In this document: positions 18,892 through 27,552 of the stretch, piece by piece | How the letters are laid out: each line of letters begins with the position of its first letter | Position numbering within the stretch: the stretch's first letter is position 1 | Program-made: the position numbers and the translations under genes | Origin: a virus | Reading direction: 5' to 3' (one strand) | DNA length: 48,833 bases | IMG/VR virus record: IMGVR_UViG_3300008107_000472 | Location: 1-48,833 of that record | Notes under the pieces: generated by a model | What the model saw: only the letters and a program-made list of their open reading frames with translations | Database searches by the model: none | What the model was told of the DNA's origin: nothing

Positions 18892-21822
18892 ATGCCCCAA
18901 ATAAACGTATTAAATATATTACAAGGCGATAATCAATCAACCATAGTTGATAAGATTAATTACAACTTTGATCAGATACTAAGTGCAGGTGGAGGCCCTC
19001 AGGGACAAAAAGGATCTGCTGGAGCCACTGGTCCAGTTGGACCACAGGGACCGCAAGGGGTTCAAGGCCTCCAAGGACCATCTGGAAGCAAATGGTTTGT
19101 TCAAGATGTCACACCAGCCCTTGGATCAATATCAGGTTCTAATCCTTTCCTTTTCCCAACATTAGGGGATTATTGGCTCGATCCAGCATCTTCTGACCAA
19201 GACATATATGTTTACACTTCCACCGGGTGGGCAGATACTGGATTTGGATTAGCAGCAGGGGATATTTTTCAGAATCTTGCTCCGATCTCAATAGCAGGGG
19301 GAGGCACACAGAATGCTATAATGATAGCAGGTGCTTCAAATGATTCAACAGTGGTTTTATCGGATTCTACTATTTCTGACTATACTCCTGCAGGAACGCC
19401 TATACAAAATTTAAATTTCGAGAATTCTAAACTTAAAATTTCAACTAAGGATAGTAGAACAAAACTTATAAGTTTTAGTCACGCAGAATTCGATGTCGAT
19501 CCAGGGGGATCTGCAAGTTCAAATAGCAATTATAATCCATATTTCCAATGGAGAACTTCAGTTCCTGGACCCAAGGGATACTGGGATATAGAATTCACAA
19601 ATCCTACAGGATCTATTTTAATAAAATCTCCGGGTACTGTTCTAAATAGTGGAATTAATTTAAGTTCAAGTGCTGAAATTTCTGCTGTTTCATCTGCTGA
19701 TAATGTACTTCTAAGCACAGCATCTTCAAACAAAGGAACTTTAGTAGATGCTTCCTCAGGAACATATGGATTCTTCGAGGTCAGTGATAATGGGGGGACT
19801 AACCAGTCATATCCTTTCCTGTACGTAAACTCTACTGGATTAGGACTTGGTATAGGTACGGGGGGATTTAAGCTCACAGGTGATGATCGTAGAAGACTAT
19901 CAGTACTTGGTAATGTAAGTGTTTCCACAACAGTTTCTGAACACAATGCAGCTTTATTTACGGGGAACGTGAATTTCCCTTTAAATCACAATAAAGGATC
20001 TTTTTATGTCCAAGGTCATGCAGGATTTGGCAGATTAAATCCTACTGGATACGAGGGTGGTTCTGTTAATATAACAGGGCCTAATGAATTACTTGGTTTA
20101 TATCCGCAACTTTGGGTCACATCTCCTAATTATGGACCAGCTTTACAAATAAAAACATTAGGGGGATCAACTTTCACCAGCAGATCAGTTATTGGTGACG
20201 GAACAATAGATTTTAATTTTATCACATCCTCCACTCAAAGAGTTTCTGGAACTGGTCCTGATTTTACACAGGAATTCTTTTCTAGCGGACACACTTTTAC
20301 TGCAGGACCTCTTTTAAGTTTTCAACATAAGATTACAGATTCTTCAAACACAACAGGAACTGCGAACGTTTTTGCCATAACAACAAACATGAATGCTGGC
20401 GTTTACAATAACGCCAATTCTGTTAACAATACAACAATTCAAACTAGGAATTCTAATCCGCGTTTGATTTTAGAAGCTAATTCTACTGGACAATATGACA
20501 GCAACAGAATATCTCTGGGATTTTCTGGTAACAGAACGATTGCAACTTATCCTGGACCACAATCACCGGATCCTTGGTATGGAACTACTGTTATTGGTGC
20601 AATGTCTGGTTCGGTTCAACCTAAGGGTCTTACTGGTAATTTAAGTACTTTTGCTACTTTTCCTAGTCTTTCGCTTATTTCTTTTCAAGGAACATCCGGA
20701 GGATGGAACGAGCCAAACCATGCTTTATCAATAGTAGGAGTCCAAACTATTGGTACTACTGATCCAGTTTCTCTTTTGGGGGGAGCTAAATCAAGTACAG
20801 GTCAATTTGGAGCAATTTCTATGCTTAAGATTCACAGAAATTTAGGAAACTCCGTTTATGTACCTCCATCTTCTGCTTACTGGCAGGGAATAACTGGAGC
20901 GTATCCATTTAACTACCCGAATGGTTTAGAAATTACATCATTTAAAAGTCAGGCTGCTGTTCCTGGAAAGGGCAACGAAAACAAAAGCGTTGCGTTGGCA
21001 ATTGGAGCTACTAAATACACAGCAGCTGAGGATAATGAACGAGTAACGTGTCCTGCTACAGGATTCTATGTCTCTGATACTGGAGAAAACGTAGCCATAG
21101 GGACTACTATTGATAATGATGCTGTACTTGCAGTTTCTGGAGCAGCTGCTATTAGCAATGCTATATTAGCTTATGGAGATGTAAATGTAACCGGTGGTAA
21201 TTTAAATGTTACTAATGGTGATGTGAATGTTACTGGAGGTGATTTAAATGTAACTGGGAGCATTTCATTTAATATAGACCAAGCTTTCAATTCTACGGCT
21301 GAGGGTCCAACAGGATATACTCTGTTTAGACAAAGATCGAATGATATTTATTTATATTCTGAGCAGGCTAAAGGTGCAACAACTATAATAAACAGTACGT
21401 ACATCAGTAGTGGTGGACTGTCTATGTTTAATAACCAAAACATTACATTAGCAGGACCTCTCAAAATGATAAGAGATTCACTCGGTTTTAATTGTACTGT
21501 TACTGGCATGCCTAGTTCTGTTAGATATCTATCTTCTTTTAGTAGCGGATCATATACTACTAACACTACTTCTTCGATAACATACCTTGGTCCTTATCAA
21601 CGGGATGTGATAATTTATGGAATGACTAGTAGCGGAACGTCTCCATCGACAGACATATATGTAGAGGATATTGATGCTTCCAATTTCTATATCCTAGGCA
21701 GAGCAAATGGCGGTGGCAATTCATGGACAGCAATTGTTCCGGCGGATTGTCAGTTTTACATATTATTGGAGGGTACTGGAAATTACTCATTTAGGGTATG
21801 TGAGTTTGGACGTGTATCATGA
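18892..21822 (+). CDS. Collagen-like tail fibre protein
   Basis: A 976-residue fibre. The N-terminal 30 residues form a helical attachment segment (VDKINYNFDQIL). Eleven Gly-x-y collagen-like triplets follow (residues 35-67), then a WxxDP-type small domain, and a long Ser/Thr/Gly/Asn-rich beta region. Four seven-residue repeats of the form (D/N)-(V/L)-N-V-T-x-G lie at about 763-790, typical of a triple beta-helix. A C-terminal beta domain of about 150 residues probably forms the receptor-binding tip. The stop overlaps the next ATG (ATGA, 21819-21822), indicating translational coupling. Role in host recognition is inferred. Confidence 0.8.
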   Translation: MPQINVLNILQGDNQSTIVDKINYNFDQILSAGGGPQGQKGSAGATGPVGPQGPQGVQGLQGPSGSKWFVQDVTPALGSISGSNPFLFPTLGDYWLDPASSDQDIYVYTSTGWADTGFGLAAGDIFQNLAPISIAGGGTQNAIMIAGASNDSTVVLSDSTISDYTPAGTPIQNLNFENSKLKISTKDSRTKLISFSHAEFDVDPGGSASSNSNYNPYFQWRTSVPGPKGYWDIEFTNPTGSILIKSPGTVLNSGINLSSSAEISAVSSADNVLLSTASSNKGTLVDASSGTYGFFEVSDNGGTNQSYPFLYVNSTGLGLGIGTGGFKLTGDDRRRLSVLGNVSVSTTVSEHNAALFTGNVNFPLNHNKGSFYVQGHAGFGRLNPTGYEGGSVNITGPNELLGLYPQLWVTSPNYGPALQIKTLGGSTFTSRSVIGDGTIDFNFITSSTQRVSGTGPDFTQEFFSSGHTFTAGPLLSFQHKITDSSNTTGTANVFAITTNMNAGVYNNANSVNNTTIQTRNSNPRLILEANSTGQYDSNRISLGFSGNRTIATYPGPQSPDPWYGTTVIGAMSGSVQPKGLTGNLSTFATFPSLSLISFQGTSGGWNEPNHALSIVGVQTIGTTDPVSLLGGAKSSTGQFGAISMLKIHRNLGNSVYVPPSSAYWQGITGAYPFNYPNGLEITSFKSQAAVPGKGNENKSVALAIGATKYTAAEDNERVTCPATGFYVSDTGENVAIGTTIDNDAVLAVSGAAAISNAILAYGDVNVTGGNLNVTNGDVNVTGGDLNVTGSISFNIDQAFNSTAEGPTGYTLFRQRSNDIYLYSEQAKGATTIINSTYISSGGLSMFNNQNITLAGPLKMIRDSLGFNCTVTGMPSSVRYLSSFSSGSYTTNTTSSITYLGPYQRDVIIYGMTSSGTSPSTDIYVEDIDASNFYILGRANGGGNSWTAIVPADCQFYILLEGTGNYSFRVCEFGRVS
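18994..19092 (+). repeat. Collagen-like Gly-x-y coding repeat
   Basis: Eleven consecutive codon triplets encoding Gly-x-y, rich in Pro, Gln and Ala, within the fibre gene. Such repeats form a collagen-type triple helix in phage fibres and are recombination-prone, so copy number may vary among relatives. Confidence 0.85.
21178..21261 (+). repeat. Four 21-base repeats coding for (D/N)(V/L)NVTxG heptapeptides
   Basis: Four tandem 21-base units encode DVNVTGG, NLNVTNG, DVNVTGG and DLNVTGS. The codons differ between units (gtaaat/gtgaat, accggt/actgga), so the repetition has been kept at protein level rather than by recent duplication. It likely forms a short beta-helix stem in the fibre. Confidence 0.75.
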
Positions 21823-22037
21823 ATAAAAACTGGTTTATACAGCAATACAATGAGGTGCACAACAACCTTTCCAATTTGGAAAAAGAGATCGAGCACTACA
21901 CTCAGCACAGGATGTCTATGCTATCTGATGATTCTGCGCTTGAAAACTTAAAACAAAGGGTAAAGCTTGAAATTGAGCGACTAAATAAAACAAGAGAATA
22001 TGAAAGAAGATTCTTCAACTATGAAGAGCGAAAATAA
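21819..22037 (+). CDS. Small coiled-coil protein
   Basis: A 72-residue, highly charged and almost wholly helical protein (heptads in LSNLEKEIEHYTQ and LKQRVKLEIERLNKTREY). No family recognised. Its ATG overlaps the stop of the fibre gene, and its own end overlaps the next ATG at 22021 by 17 bases, so the three are translationally coupled. It could be a fibre chaperone or a partner of the following membrane protein; both are guesses. Confidence 0.65.
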   Translation: MNKNWFIQQYNEVHNNLSNLEKEIEHYTQHRMSMLSDDSALENLKQRVKLEIERLNKTREYERRFFNYEERK

Positions 22038-22666
22038 AAGAAAGGATCTATTTTACTTGACAATTATTGTCATAATTATCCTTTTATTGCTCAAACAATG
22101 CAATGGCAACAGAGATCTCCAAGCCAAAATAGAAGTTATATGATGAGCTTAAAAAAGTTGAAGGTGATGTCATAACCATTCATGATGTTGAGACTGTAGT
22201 TAAAGTTGACACGCAGTATGTAGACAATACTGTAACAGTCTATGCGGATGGAAATTACAGTCTTGATTTCAAGTTAGATACTGTTTTCTCAGAGGGTAAT
22301 TATAGAAAATTATCAGGGAATAGTTTTTTTGCTATAGATTCAACTTCACACAACGTAATTCCAGGTAAGACTAGAATAAACGAGGATGAAATGGGATTTT
22401 CTTTCGTTACTGGACTTAGAGAAAAAGACGGGTCTTTGGAAATCTTTGTAACTCCAAAATATCCCGATATGAAAATCACAAACATAGAAGGTGCTATAGT
22501 TGATCCTCACAAATCTGATGTTTTAAAAAATATGTTTCCTGAAAAGAAATGGAGTGTTGGGCCTTATCTAGGAGTTGGTTTAGGTGCCAAAGTTTTGGGG
22601 GAACCCGCATTTGGTCCAGTAATTAATATTGGTATTGGTGTCCAGTATTCCTGGTGGAAATTCTAA
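22021..22666 (+). CDS. Membrane-anchored protein interrupted by a single-base frameshift
   Basis: The ATG at 22021 opens a 40-residue frame with a cytoplasmic KSENKRKD segment, one hydrophobic transmembrane helix (about residues 11-25, FYLTIIVIIILLLL) and a following CNGN turn, then stops at 22143. The frame one base over is open from 22133 to 22666 and has no start of its own before 22391. Joined at about 22133-22136 (dropping one A gives ...AKIELYDELKK...), the product would be about 214 residues: TM anchor, short coiled coil, beta-rich middle, and a Gly-rich amphipathic C-terminus (GPYLGVGLGAK to VQYSWWKF). That architecture is frequent in Bacteroidota phage genes near fibre and lysis genes. 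A spanin-like or envelope role is possible but unproven. Confidence 0.6.
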
Positions 22667-22681
22667 GCCTAAATAAAAGGG

Positions 22682-22691
22682 AATATATAAA
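22682..22691 (+). promoter_or_regulatory. AATATATAAA late-promoter-like element
   Basis: AATATATAAA in the 27-base gap before the 785-residue structural gene, ending two bases before its ATG. Same spacing as the element at 18095. Confidence 0.45.
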
Positions 22692-22693
22692 GC

Positions 22694-25051
22694 ATGTCTT
22701 ATACATCTACACAAAGGTTTGTAAAGCTTACGGATTATCTCTTGTTGGAGTACAATTATACTTCATCACCTAATCCTGAGCAATATTTTGTCAACACCGG
22801 AACTCCTGCAGTTGGGTTTGAAAAAATAGTAAACGGTTATTTTGATAACGCCGTTCAAATTTTAAATAAACCTGTAGATCAAAGTGTAACCAATAATGTC
22901 AGAGATCTTAGTGTTGTTAGAACTGCTAAGAATAGATTCGTTTCTTTAGATGAGGACTATTTAGTTCAATATTTAAATTTTGATCCCAAATTAACATCTG
23001 TAGCAAATCTTCCTGTAGTATTTCCTTCTAATATAGGAGTTTATTATGACACTGTAAAGTTTCACATTGTTGCTGGTTACAACTTCGACAATATTGATGG
23101 AATTATATTACAGATACAGTTCCAAGAAAGAACAGGCAAAAAGGCTACGATTTTACAGCTTCTTGTGACCAAGTCAGATGTAACTTTACCTATCTTAAAT
23201 CCAAATCCTATTTATTTAGGAGGTGCTCTCTATGACCACTATGTTGAGGTTAAGATTCCTGCTTATGCTAACATGGTTTATGAGTATGATATTCTGGCTG
23301 GAACATCATCTCAGGCAAACACTTTAGCTGCCAAGATTTCTTCAGATGGTAATGGATTTAAAAAAGATGCACCAGTCGAGTTTGCTTTGTATGAGATATC
23401 ACAAACTGTATTAAAAGACGGCTACGACAATTATATTGCCCAGGTTAAGGCAGAACTTGGAATTTTTCCAAGAGATGTTTATTCAAGCTTAGCAGCTGTA
23501 ATACAGCAGAATTCTTTCTATAACTATTTGGAATATTATCCAACATGGGAAGGTAACTTCTTGGAAGACTTTGTCAATGCAGAAGGTAGAGTTGGTAATT
23601 CATATTATGTTGTTCATGAGATCGAGGTTAAGGAACAAGTTGGATTGACTTATATCACGACTTATAATTTCACAACCACACAAACACAGGATTATAATGC
23701 TCCTTACATCTTTAGACCTGTGCTTCAAAATCCATTAACCACTTCTTTTCTTGTGAACTATACTATGAGACTGGTTAACAGATCCAACCAGAACCAAATA
23801 ATCAGAAGATCCTCTTTTAGTTCGTTTGATACTACAAAGTATGGAAGAGAGGTTAATAAGATAACTTTGACTACTGGAGCATACTCTCAAAAAGTCTACA
23901 ACAAGATAGTTCAAGCACCAAATGTTCTTTCGCCTTATGGTGTTAATACAAATGTTGGTTCCCCAAAGGAAAAGAAGGTACCTGTTTTTTATAAGGACAA
24001 TAATATTTCGGTCACTCAAGAAACTATAGTTATTGGAAAGGATGGTGCACTGGTATCTGAATCTTCTGTACCAAATGCCTCAACAGTTTATGGTCAGGGC
24101 AAGGCAAAAATAGTGGTTGATCCGTTTGACAATTTTTACAAGTTTACCGTTTACAATTTGACTGGAGGACAAACCCCTGAAATATTGGATTTAGGAAATT
24201 CTTTAACTTACTATCTAGTTTTCTTAGATGCGAGTGGACAAACAGTGAGAGTTGAGAATATTAAAAACAAGACGACGATTTCAAATCCATCTACTGGACA
24301 AATTTCATTCAAGTTAGTTGATACCAATTCCAAAAAAGTGCTAGGATTCACTAACAGAGAATTTTATATTATATCAAAGACACCAGATGGAATAGAAACG
24401 AAGTTATATTCAGGATCTTGGCAAACACAAGCAGAATTTACTTCATCAACTGCATCAGCTACTGGAACAACACAGAGTTCATCTGCAACTACTTCTACCA
24501 CTACTACCTCAACAACAGTAGCAAGTTCAACAACAACTGCTGCTAATAAACCAGCAACAGGATCTGCAAATACCACAACTGGTTCACAGATAGTCAATGG
24601 AGTTCCTCAAAGCAGTAATCCAGAAACTAGTGATACTTACGTTTTAGGCAGTAGTGCAATTTTAAGTACTGTTCCTTCATCGACTTTGAACACAACAGGA
24701 GGACTGCTTGGCTCAAATTCCGCAGTTCCTCCTCCAATTCAAAGTGCAAATCAAGCATCGAATATTAATATCACTGCTCTTGCTAACTCAATAGCAGGAT
24801 TAGAAGCTATGGGTTATATTGTCGCTAGAGTGGTCAACTACCATTTTAATCCCGGATCACCAGGAGCAAGTTTGTTTAATGGATTAAAAGCATCCCAGTT
24901 TTTAACTGCAGCTTTGGAAGTGCACCCTAAACTTGCCAATGGAAAATTTGATGCTAAATATATTCAATACTGCAATGCCTTAAATCTTCCTGTAGCTGAT
25001 CCAAACTCACCTGTGACTTCTTCTAATACAAATAACACTGCTTCAAGATGA
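22694..25051 (+). CDS. Structural protein with Ser/Thr-rich linker
   Basis: A 785-residue protein, family not recognised. The first 580 residues are beta-rich with many Tyr and Asn. Residues about 580-650 are a low-complexity Ser/Thr/Ala linker (coded at about 24430-24600), and a helical, Ala-rich C-terminal domain of about 100 residues follows (ALANSIAGLEAMGYIVARVV, then FLTAALEVHP). The linker suggests a flexible hinge between a virion-bound part and a distal domain. The stop overlaps the next start as ATGA (25048-25051). Probably a tail or baseplate component. Confidence 0.6.
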   Translation: MSYTSTQRFVKLTDYLLLEYNYTSSPNPEQYFVNTGTPAVGFEKIVNGYFDNAVQILNKPVDQSVTNNVRDLSVVRTAKNRFVSLDEDYLVQYLNFDPKLTSVANLPVVFPSNIGVYYDTVKFHIVAGYNFDNIDGIILQIQFQERTGKKATILQLLVTKSDVTLPILNPNPIYLGGALYDHYVEVKIPAYANMVYEYDILAGTSSQANTLAAKISSDGNGFKKDAPVEFALYEISQTVLKDGYDNYIAQVKAELGIFPRDVYSSLAAVIQQNSFYNYLEYYPTWEGNFLEDFVNAEGRVGNSYYVVHEIEVKEQVGLTYITTYNFTTTQTQDYNAPYIFRPVLQNPLTTSFLVNYTMRLVNRSNQNQIIRRSSFSSFDTTKYGREVNKITLTTGAYSQKVYNKIVQAPNVLSPYGVNTNVGSPKEKKVPVFYKDNNISVTQETIVIGKDGALVSESSVPNASTVYGQGKAKIVVDPFDNFYKFTVYNLTGGQTPEILDLGNSLTYYLVFLDASGQTVRVENIKNKTTISNPSTGQISFKLVDTNSKKVLGFTNREFYIISKTPDGIETKLYSGSWQTQAEFTSSTASATGTTQSSSATTSTTTTSTTVASSTTTAANKPATGSANTTTGSQIVNGVPQSSNPETSDTYVLGSSAILSTVPSSTLNTTGGLLGSNSAVPPPIQSANQASNINITALANSIAGLEAMGYIVARVVNYHFNPGSPGASLFNGLKASQFLTAALEVHPKLANGKFDAKYIQYCNALNLPVADPNSPVTSSNTNNTASR

Positions 25052-25599
25052 TCCTGAACGCAAGGCAAAACGGGTTTATTTTTAATTTTCCAAAAGGATT
25101 TATATACCCGGAAGTTGTAGAGAAGTATGAGGGGTACATTAAAAGAATGCCTATTCCTTATGACACGGTTAATGATTTTATTAATGCAACTATACAATCT
25201 GTTAATTTTCCAACAATTAGAAGCATAGATAATGTTGAACAGATAAGACCCGGTGGTTACAAGCAGAATTACAAAAGCTCAACAACGCTACAGAATCTAA
25301 TCCAAAGGGATTTCACAGTTAGTTTTAAACTAGGTGAGGGATTCATCAATTATTGGGTTCTCTATGAAAATATAGTTAGATTCTTAGACTTCCAAAATCC
25401 TGAACAATATCTTCCAGATTTCAGGCTACTTCTTTTAGATAATGAGGGTATTATTATGGCTTCTGTTATTTTACAGCAGCCGATAGTAACTAGTATTTCA
25501 GATCTTCAGCTTAACTATGCTAGTACCACTCCACAATTTTCCACTTTTAGTATCGGTTTCAGGTGTAACTATGTAAACGTTAAACTTGAAATTGGCTAA
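25048..25599 (+). CDS. Probable tail structural protein, possibly tail-tube fold
   Basis: A 183-residue beta-rich protein. The pattern FTVSFKLGEGFINYWVLYEN, then a long loop and LLLLDNEGIIMASVILQQP, then strands ending in FRCNYVNVKLE, resembles the two-sheet tail-tube/gp19-type fold used by tube, tube-initiator and some baseplate proteins. This is a pattern-level resemblance only. It is translationally coupled to the preceding structural gene and is the last structural gene before the replication block, which begins two bases after its stop. Confidence 0.5.
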   Translation: MILNARQNGFIFNFPKGFIYPEVVEKYEGYIKRMPIPYDTVNDFINATIQSVNFPTIRSIDNVEQIRPGGYKQNYKSSTTLQNLIQRDFTVSFKLGEGFINYWVLYENIVRFLDFQNPEQYLPDFRLLLLDNEGIIMASVILQQPIVTSISDLQLNYASTTPQFSTFSIGFRCNYVNVKLEIG

Positions 25600-25600
25600 T

Positions 25601-26290
25601 ATGAATAATGAGACCAAATATGTAGGTGTGGACTTTTCTTTAAATAGTCCTGGATTCTGTATTTTGACATCTTCTGGATGTAGTTGGATCAGTCTTCATC
25701 GTACATCTAATATCATCGACAAAATGTATAAGAAGGAGGGATCTCCTTTTAAGATTCTCAATGATAGCAGTTTTGTAGATGTGAATATCATAGCAAGAAA
25801 AGAATTTAGTGACGATTATCATTTAAAAGAAAGACAAAAAATTTTAAATGCAATTTACTTTTCTGATCTTGCAATTGACCTTTTAACTCCCTATTTGGAC
25901 GAAAATACTGTGGTTGCAATGGAGGGACTTTCATTTGGCTCTTCTGGTAACTCGCTTATTGATATTTCTATGACCACTGCTCTTATCAGATCAGCTATTG
26001 TCAAAAAGATTAATCCAGATAACTTCTTTGTCTTTTCACCAACAACTATTAAAAAATTTGCACTTAAGGGAAATTCGAAAAAAGATGAACTCTACGAAGC
26101 ATTGATCGAAAAAAGAAAAGATGATCTTAGACTTAAACCTTTCATTGATTTACTAAAAGAGTACAAGTCACAGTGGGTAAAGGGAGCAAACAAAGTTGAG
26201 AACCCGTGTTCTGATCTTGTGGATGCCACTTGGATAGCATTATTTATTGAGGAAAACAAAGAGAAACTTTCGAAAGAGCAAGCGGTATAA
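25601..26290 (+). CDS. RuvC-like resolvase/nuclease (RNase H fold)
   Basis: A 229-residue protein starting at the ATG at 25601, just after the upstream stop; a TTG 15 bases earlier is in frame but would overlap. The first strand GVDFSLNSPG carries Asp11, the second acidic site is Glu108 in VAMEGLSFG, and the C-terminal helix has Asp205 and Asp208 in CSDLVDATW. This D-E-D-D layout, with a Lys-rich KGNSKKDE segment between, is that of RuvC/YqgF-type Holliday-junction resolvases. A role in resolving recombination or branched replication DNA before packaging is likely, given its position beside gp32, UvsY and UvsW homologues. Substrate is not determinable from sequence. Confidence 0.8.
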   Translation: MNNETKYVGVDFSLNSPGFCILTSSGCSWISLHRTSNIIDKMYKKEGSPFKILNDSSFVDVNIIARKEFSDDYHLKERQKILNAIYFSDLAIDLLTPYLDENTVVAMEGLSFGSSGNSLIDISMTTALIRSAIVKKINPDNFFVFSPTTIKKFALKGNSKKDELYEALIEKRKDDLRLKPFIDLLKEYKSQWVKGANKVENPCSDLVDATWIALFIEENKEKLSKEQAV

Positions 26291-26325
26291 TTTGAATAAA
26301 ACAATTTTAAAAAATTTAAAGAATT

Positions 26326-27297
26326 ATGGAAAATCAGGATTTTGACATTTTTAATTTAGACAATGAGGCTTTCGTAAAACAGGAAGTTAAAAGAGACGAG
26401 GACGAGTCCCTTTACAAACCTTATCCAGAACTTGGAAAAGACGGGGTTTACAAATCTCTTATTAGATTTCTTCCCAATGTTACCAACCCAAAGAAATCTA
26501 AAATTCATCAGTACTATGTGTGGTTGAAAGACCCAGTTGATGGAACAAACATGAAGGCACTTTGTCCTTCTACAGTTGGTAAAAAATCTATTCTCAAAGA
26601 CATCTTCTGGAAGCTTAAGAATTCACCATCAGCTAAAGACCAAGAGATTTCTAAATCTTTCTCAAGAAAAGAAGATTTCTATTCTCTTATTCAAATAGTT
26701 AAGGATCCAAACAGACCTGATCTCGAGGGTAAAATCATGGTATTGAAGTTCGGTAGAAAAGTAAATGATCTAATCGAGCAACAAATTAAGCCTGAATTTG
26801 GAAATCCTTCAAATCCATACGATCTTTTTGAAGGTAAAAACTTCGGTTTACATGTTAGAAAGGTTGGAGAATGGAACAACTATGATCTTTGTCAATTTGT
26901 TGGAGATAAAACTCCACTCTTAGTCGAAGGCAATGCAGTTGAAAAAACTGAAAAGAGCAGAGACATCATCACAAAATATCTCCAATCTGGTCCATTAGAT
27001 CTCGAAAAATACGATTTCAAAGATTGGTCAGAAGAGGAGAATGAAAAGATAATGAGAATTGTAAGAAACACTATTCCTGACGGAAGAATGGTTTCTGAAA
27101 TTATTGGAGGTGGTTCGGATTCTAAAAGTTCATCTGCACCTTCATCGTCTTCAGATAATTTCTTTGATCAAGTTCCTACTAAACAATCTTCTGCAGACTC
27201 AGAATTCTTTGGTGATGAAGAAGAAAAGGCAAAAGCTTCAAAACCAGCAGGTAAGAAATCTTCACCATCTCTAGACGATCTTTATAACGATCTATAA
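26326..27297 (+). CDS. 32: gp32-like single-stranded DNA-binding protein lacking the zinc ribbon
   Basis: A 323-residue homologue of T4 gp32. It has an N-terminal basic/acidic segment, a core OB-fold (ALCPSTVG, then FYSLIQIVKDPNRPDLEG and KIMVLKFGRKVNDLI), and a Ser-rich, strongly acidic C-terminal tail (about 265-323) of the kind that recruits replication proteins. T4 gp32 has CPST..CPVC zinc ligands; here the first CPST is kept but the second Cys pair is absent, so zinc binding is probably lost. It coats ssDNA for replication, recombination and repair. The gap before it contains TATAATTTG (26286-26294), a possible promoter -10. The primase gene follows 18 bases later. Confidence 0.9.
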   Translation: MENQDFDIFNLDNEAFVKQEVKRDEDESLYKPYPELGKDGVYKSLIRFLPNVTNPKKSKIHQYYVWLKDPVDGTNMKALCPSTVGKKSILKDIFWKLKNSPSAKDQEISKSFSRKEDFYSLIQIVKDPNRPDLEGKIMVLKFGRKVNDLIEQQIKPEFGNPSNPYDLFEGKNFGLHVRKVGEWNNYDLCQFVGDKTPLLVEGNAVEKTEKSRDIITKYLQSGPLDLEKYDFKDWSEEENEKIMRIVRNTIPDGRMVSEIIGGGSDSKSSSAPSSSSDNFFDQVPTKQSSADSEFFGDEEEKAKASKPAGKKSSPSLDDLYNDL

Positions 27298-27315
27298 CCT
27301 TAATAATGGATCGGA

Positions 27316-27552
27316 ATGGAAACAAGAGAAGTCAGTGGTTTGTCTGTTGACAGAGTAAAAGCTGTCGTACAAGCATCTCTTCAAAAGTTTTTTGGAAACG
27401 ATCCACAAAGGTTAAAAATATACCAAGCGGGCAGTAGATTAAATTTCTGCTGCCCGTTTTGTGGAGATTCCAAAGACGCCAGAAAAAAGAGAGGTAACCT
27501 ATATCTAGACACTCTCACTTATAAGTGTTACAATGGAGGTTGTGGCAATTGA
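27316..27552 (+). CDS. 61: DNA primase, zinc-binding N-terminal part (gp61-like; frameshifted)
   Basis: A 78-residue frame holding a CHC2/gp61-type zinc ribbon: CPFCGD at about 51-56, a strand-turn with basic residues, then KCYNGGC at 70-76, giving two Cys pairs. It recognises the priming site in DnaG/gp61-type primases. The frame stops at TGA (27550-27552) exactly where the TOPRIM part should follow; the +1 frame is open across this point and encodes the rest. Removing one T from aattgat would give an uninterrupted primase of about 314 residues. GGAGG lies 10 bases before the TGA. Functional either by frameshift, as two subunits, or broken. Confidence 0.8.
   Translation: METREVSGLSVDRVKAVVQASLQKFFGNDPQRLKIYQAGSRLNFCCPFCGDSKDARKKRGNLYLDTLTYKCYNGGCGN

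Noticed and set aside
24364-24597. Minus-strand open frame rich in Val and Ala opposite the Ser/Thr-rich linker
   Set aside because: It is the complement of a low-complexity ACA/ACT-rich coding stretch; no start context or homology, and the plus gene is clearly real.
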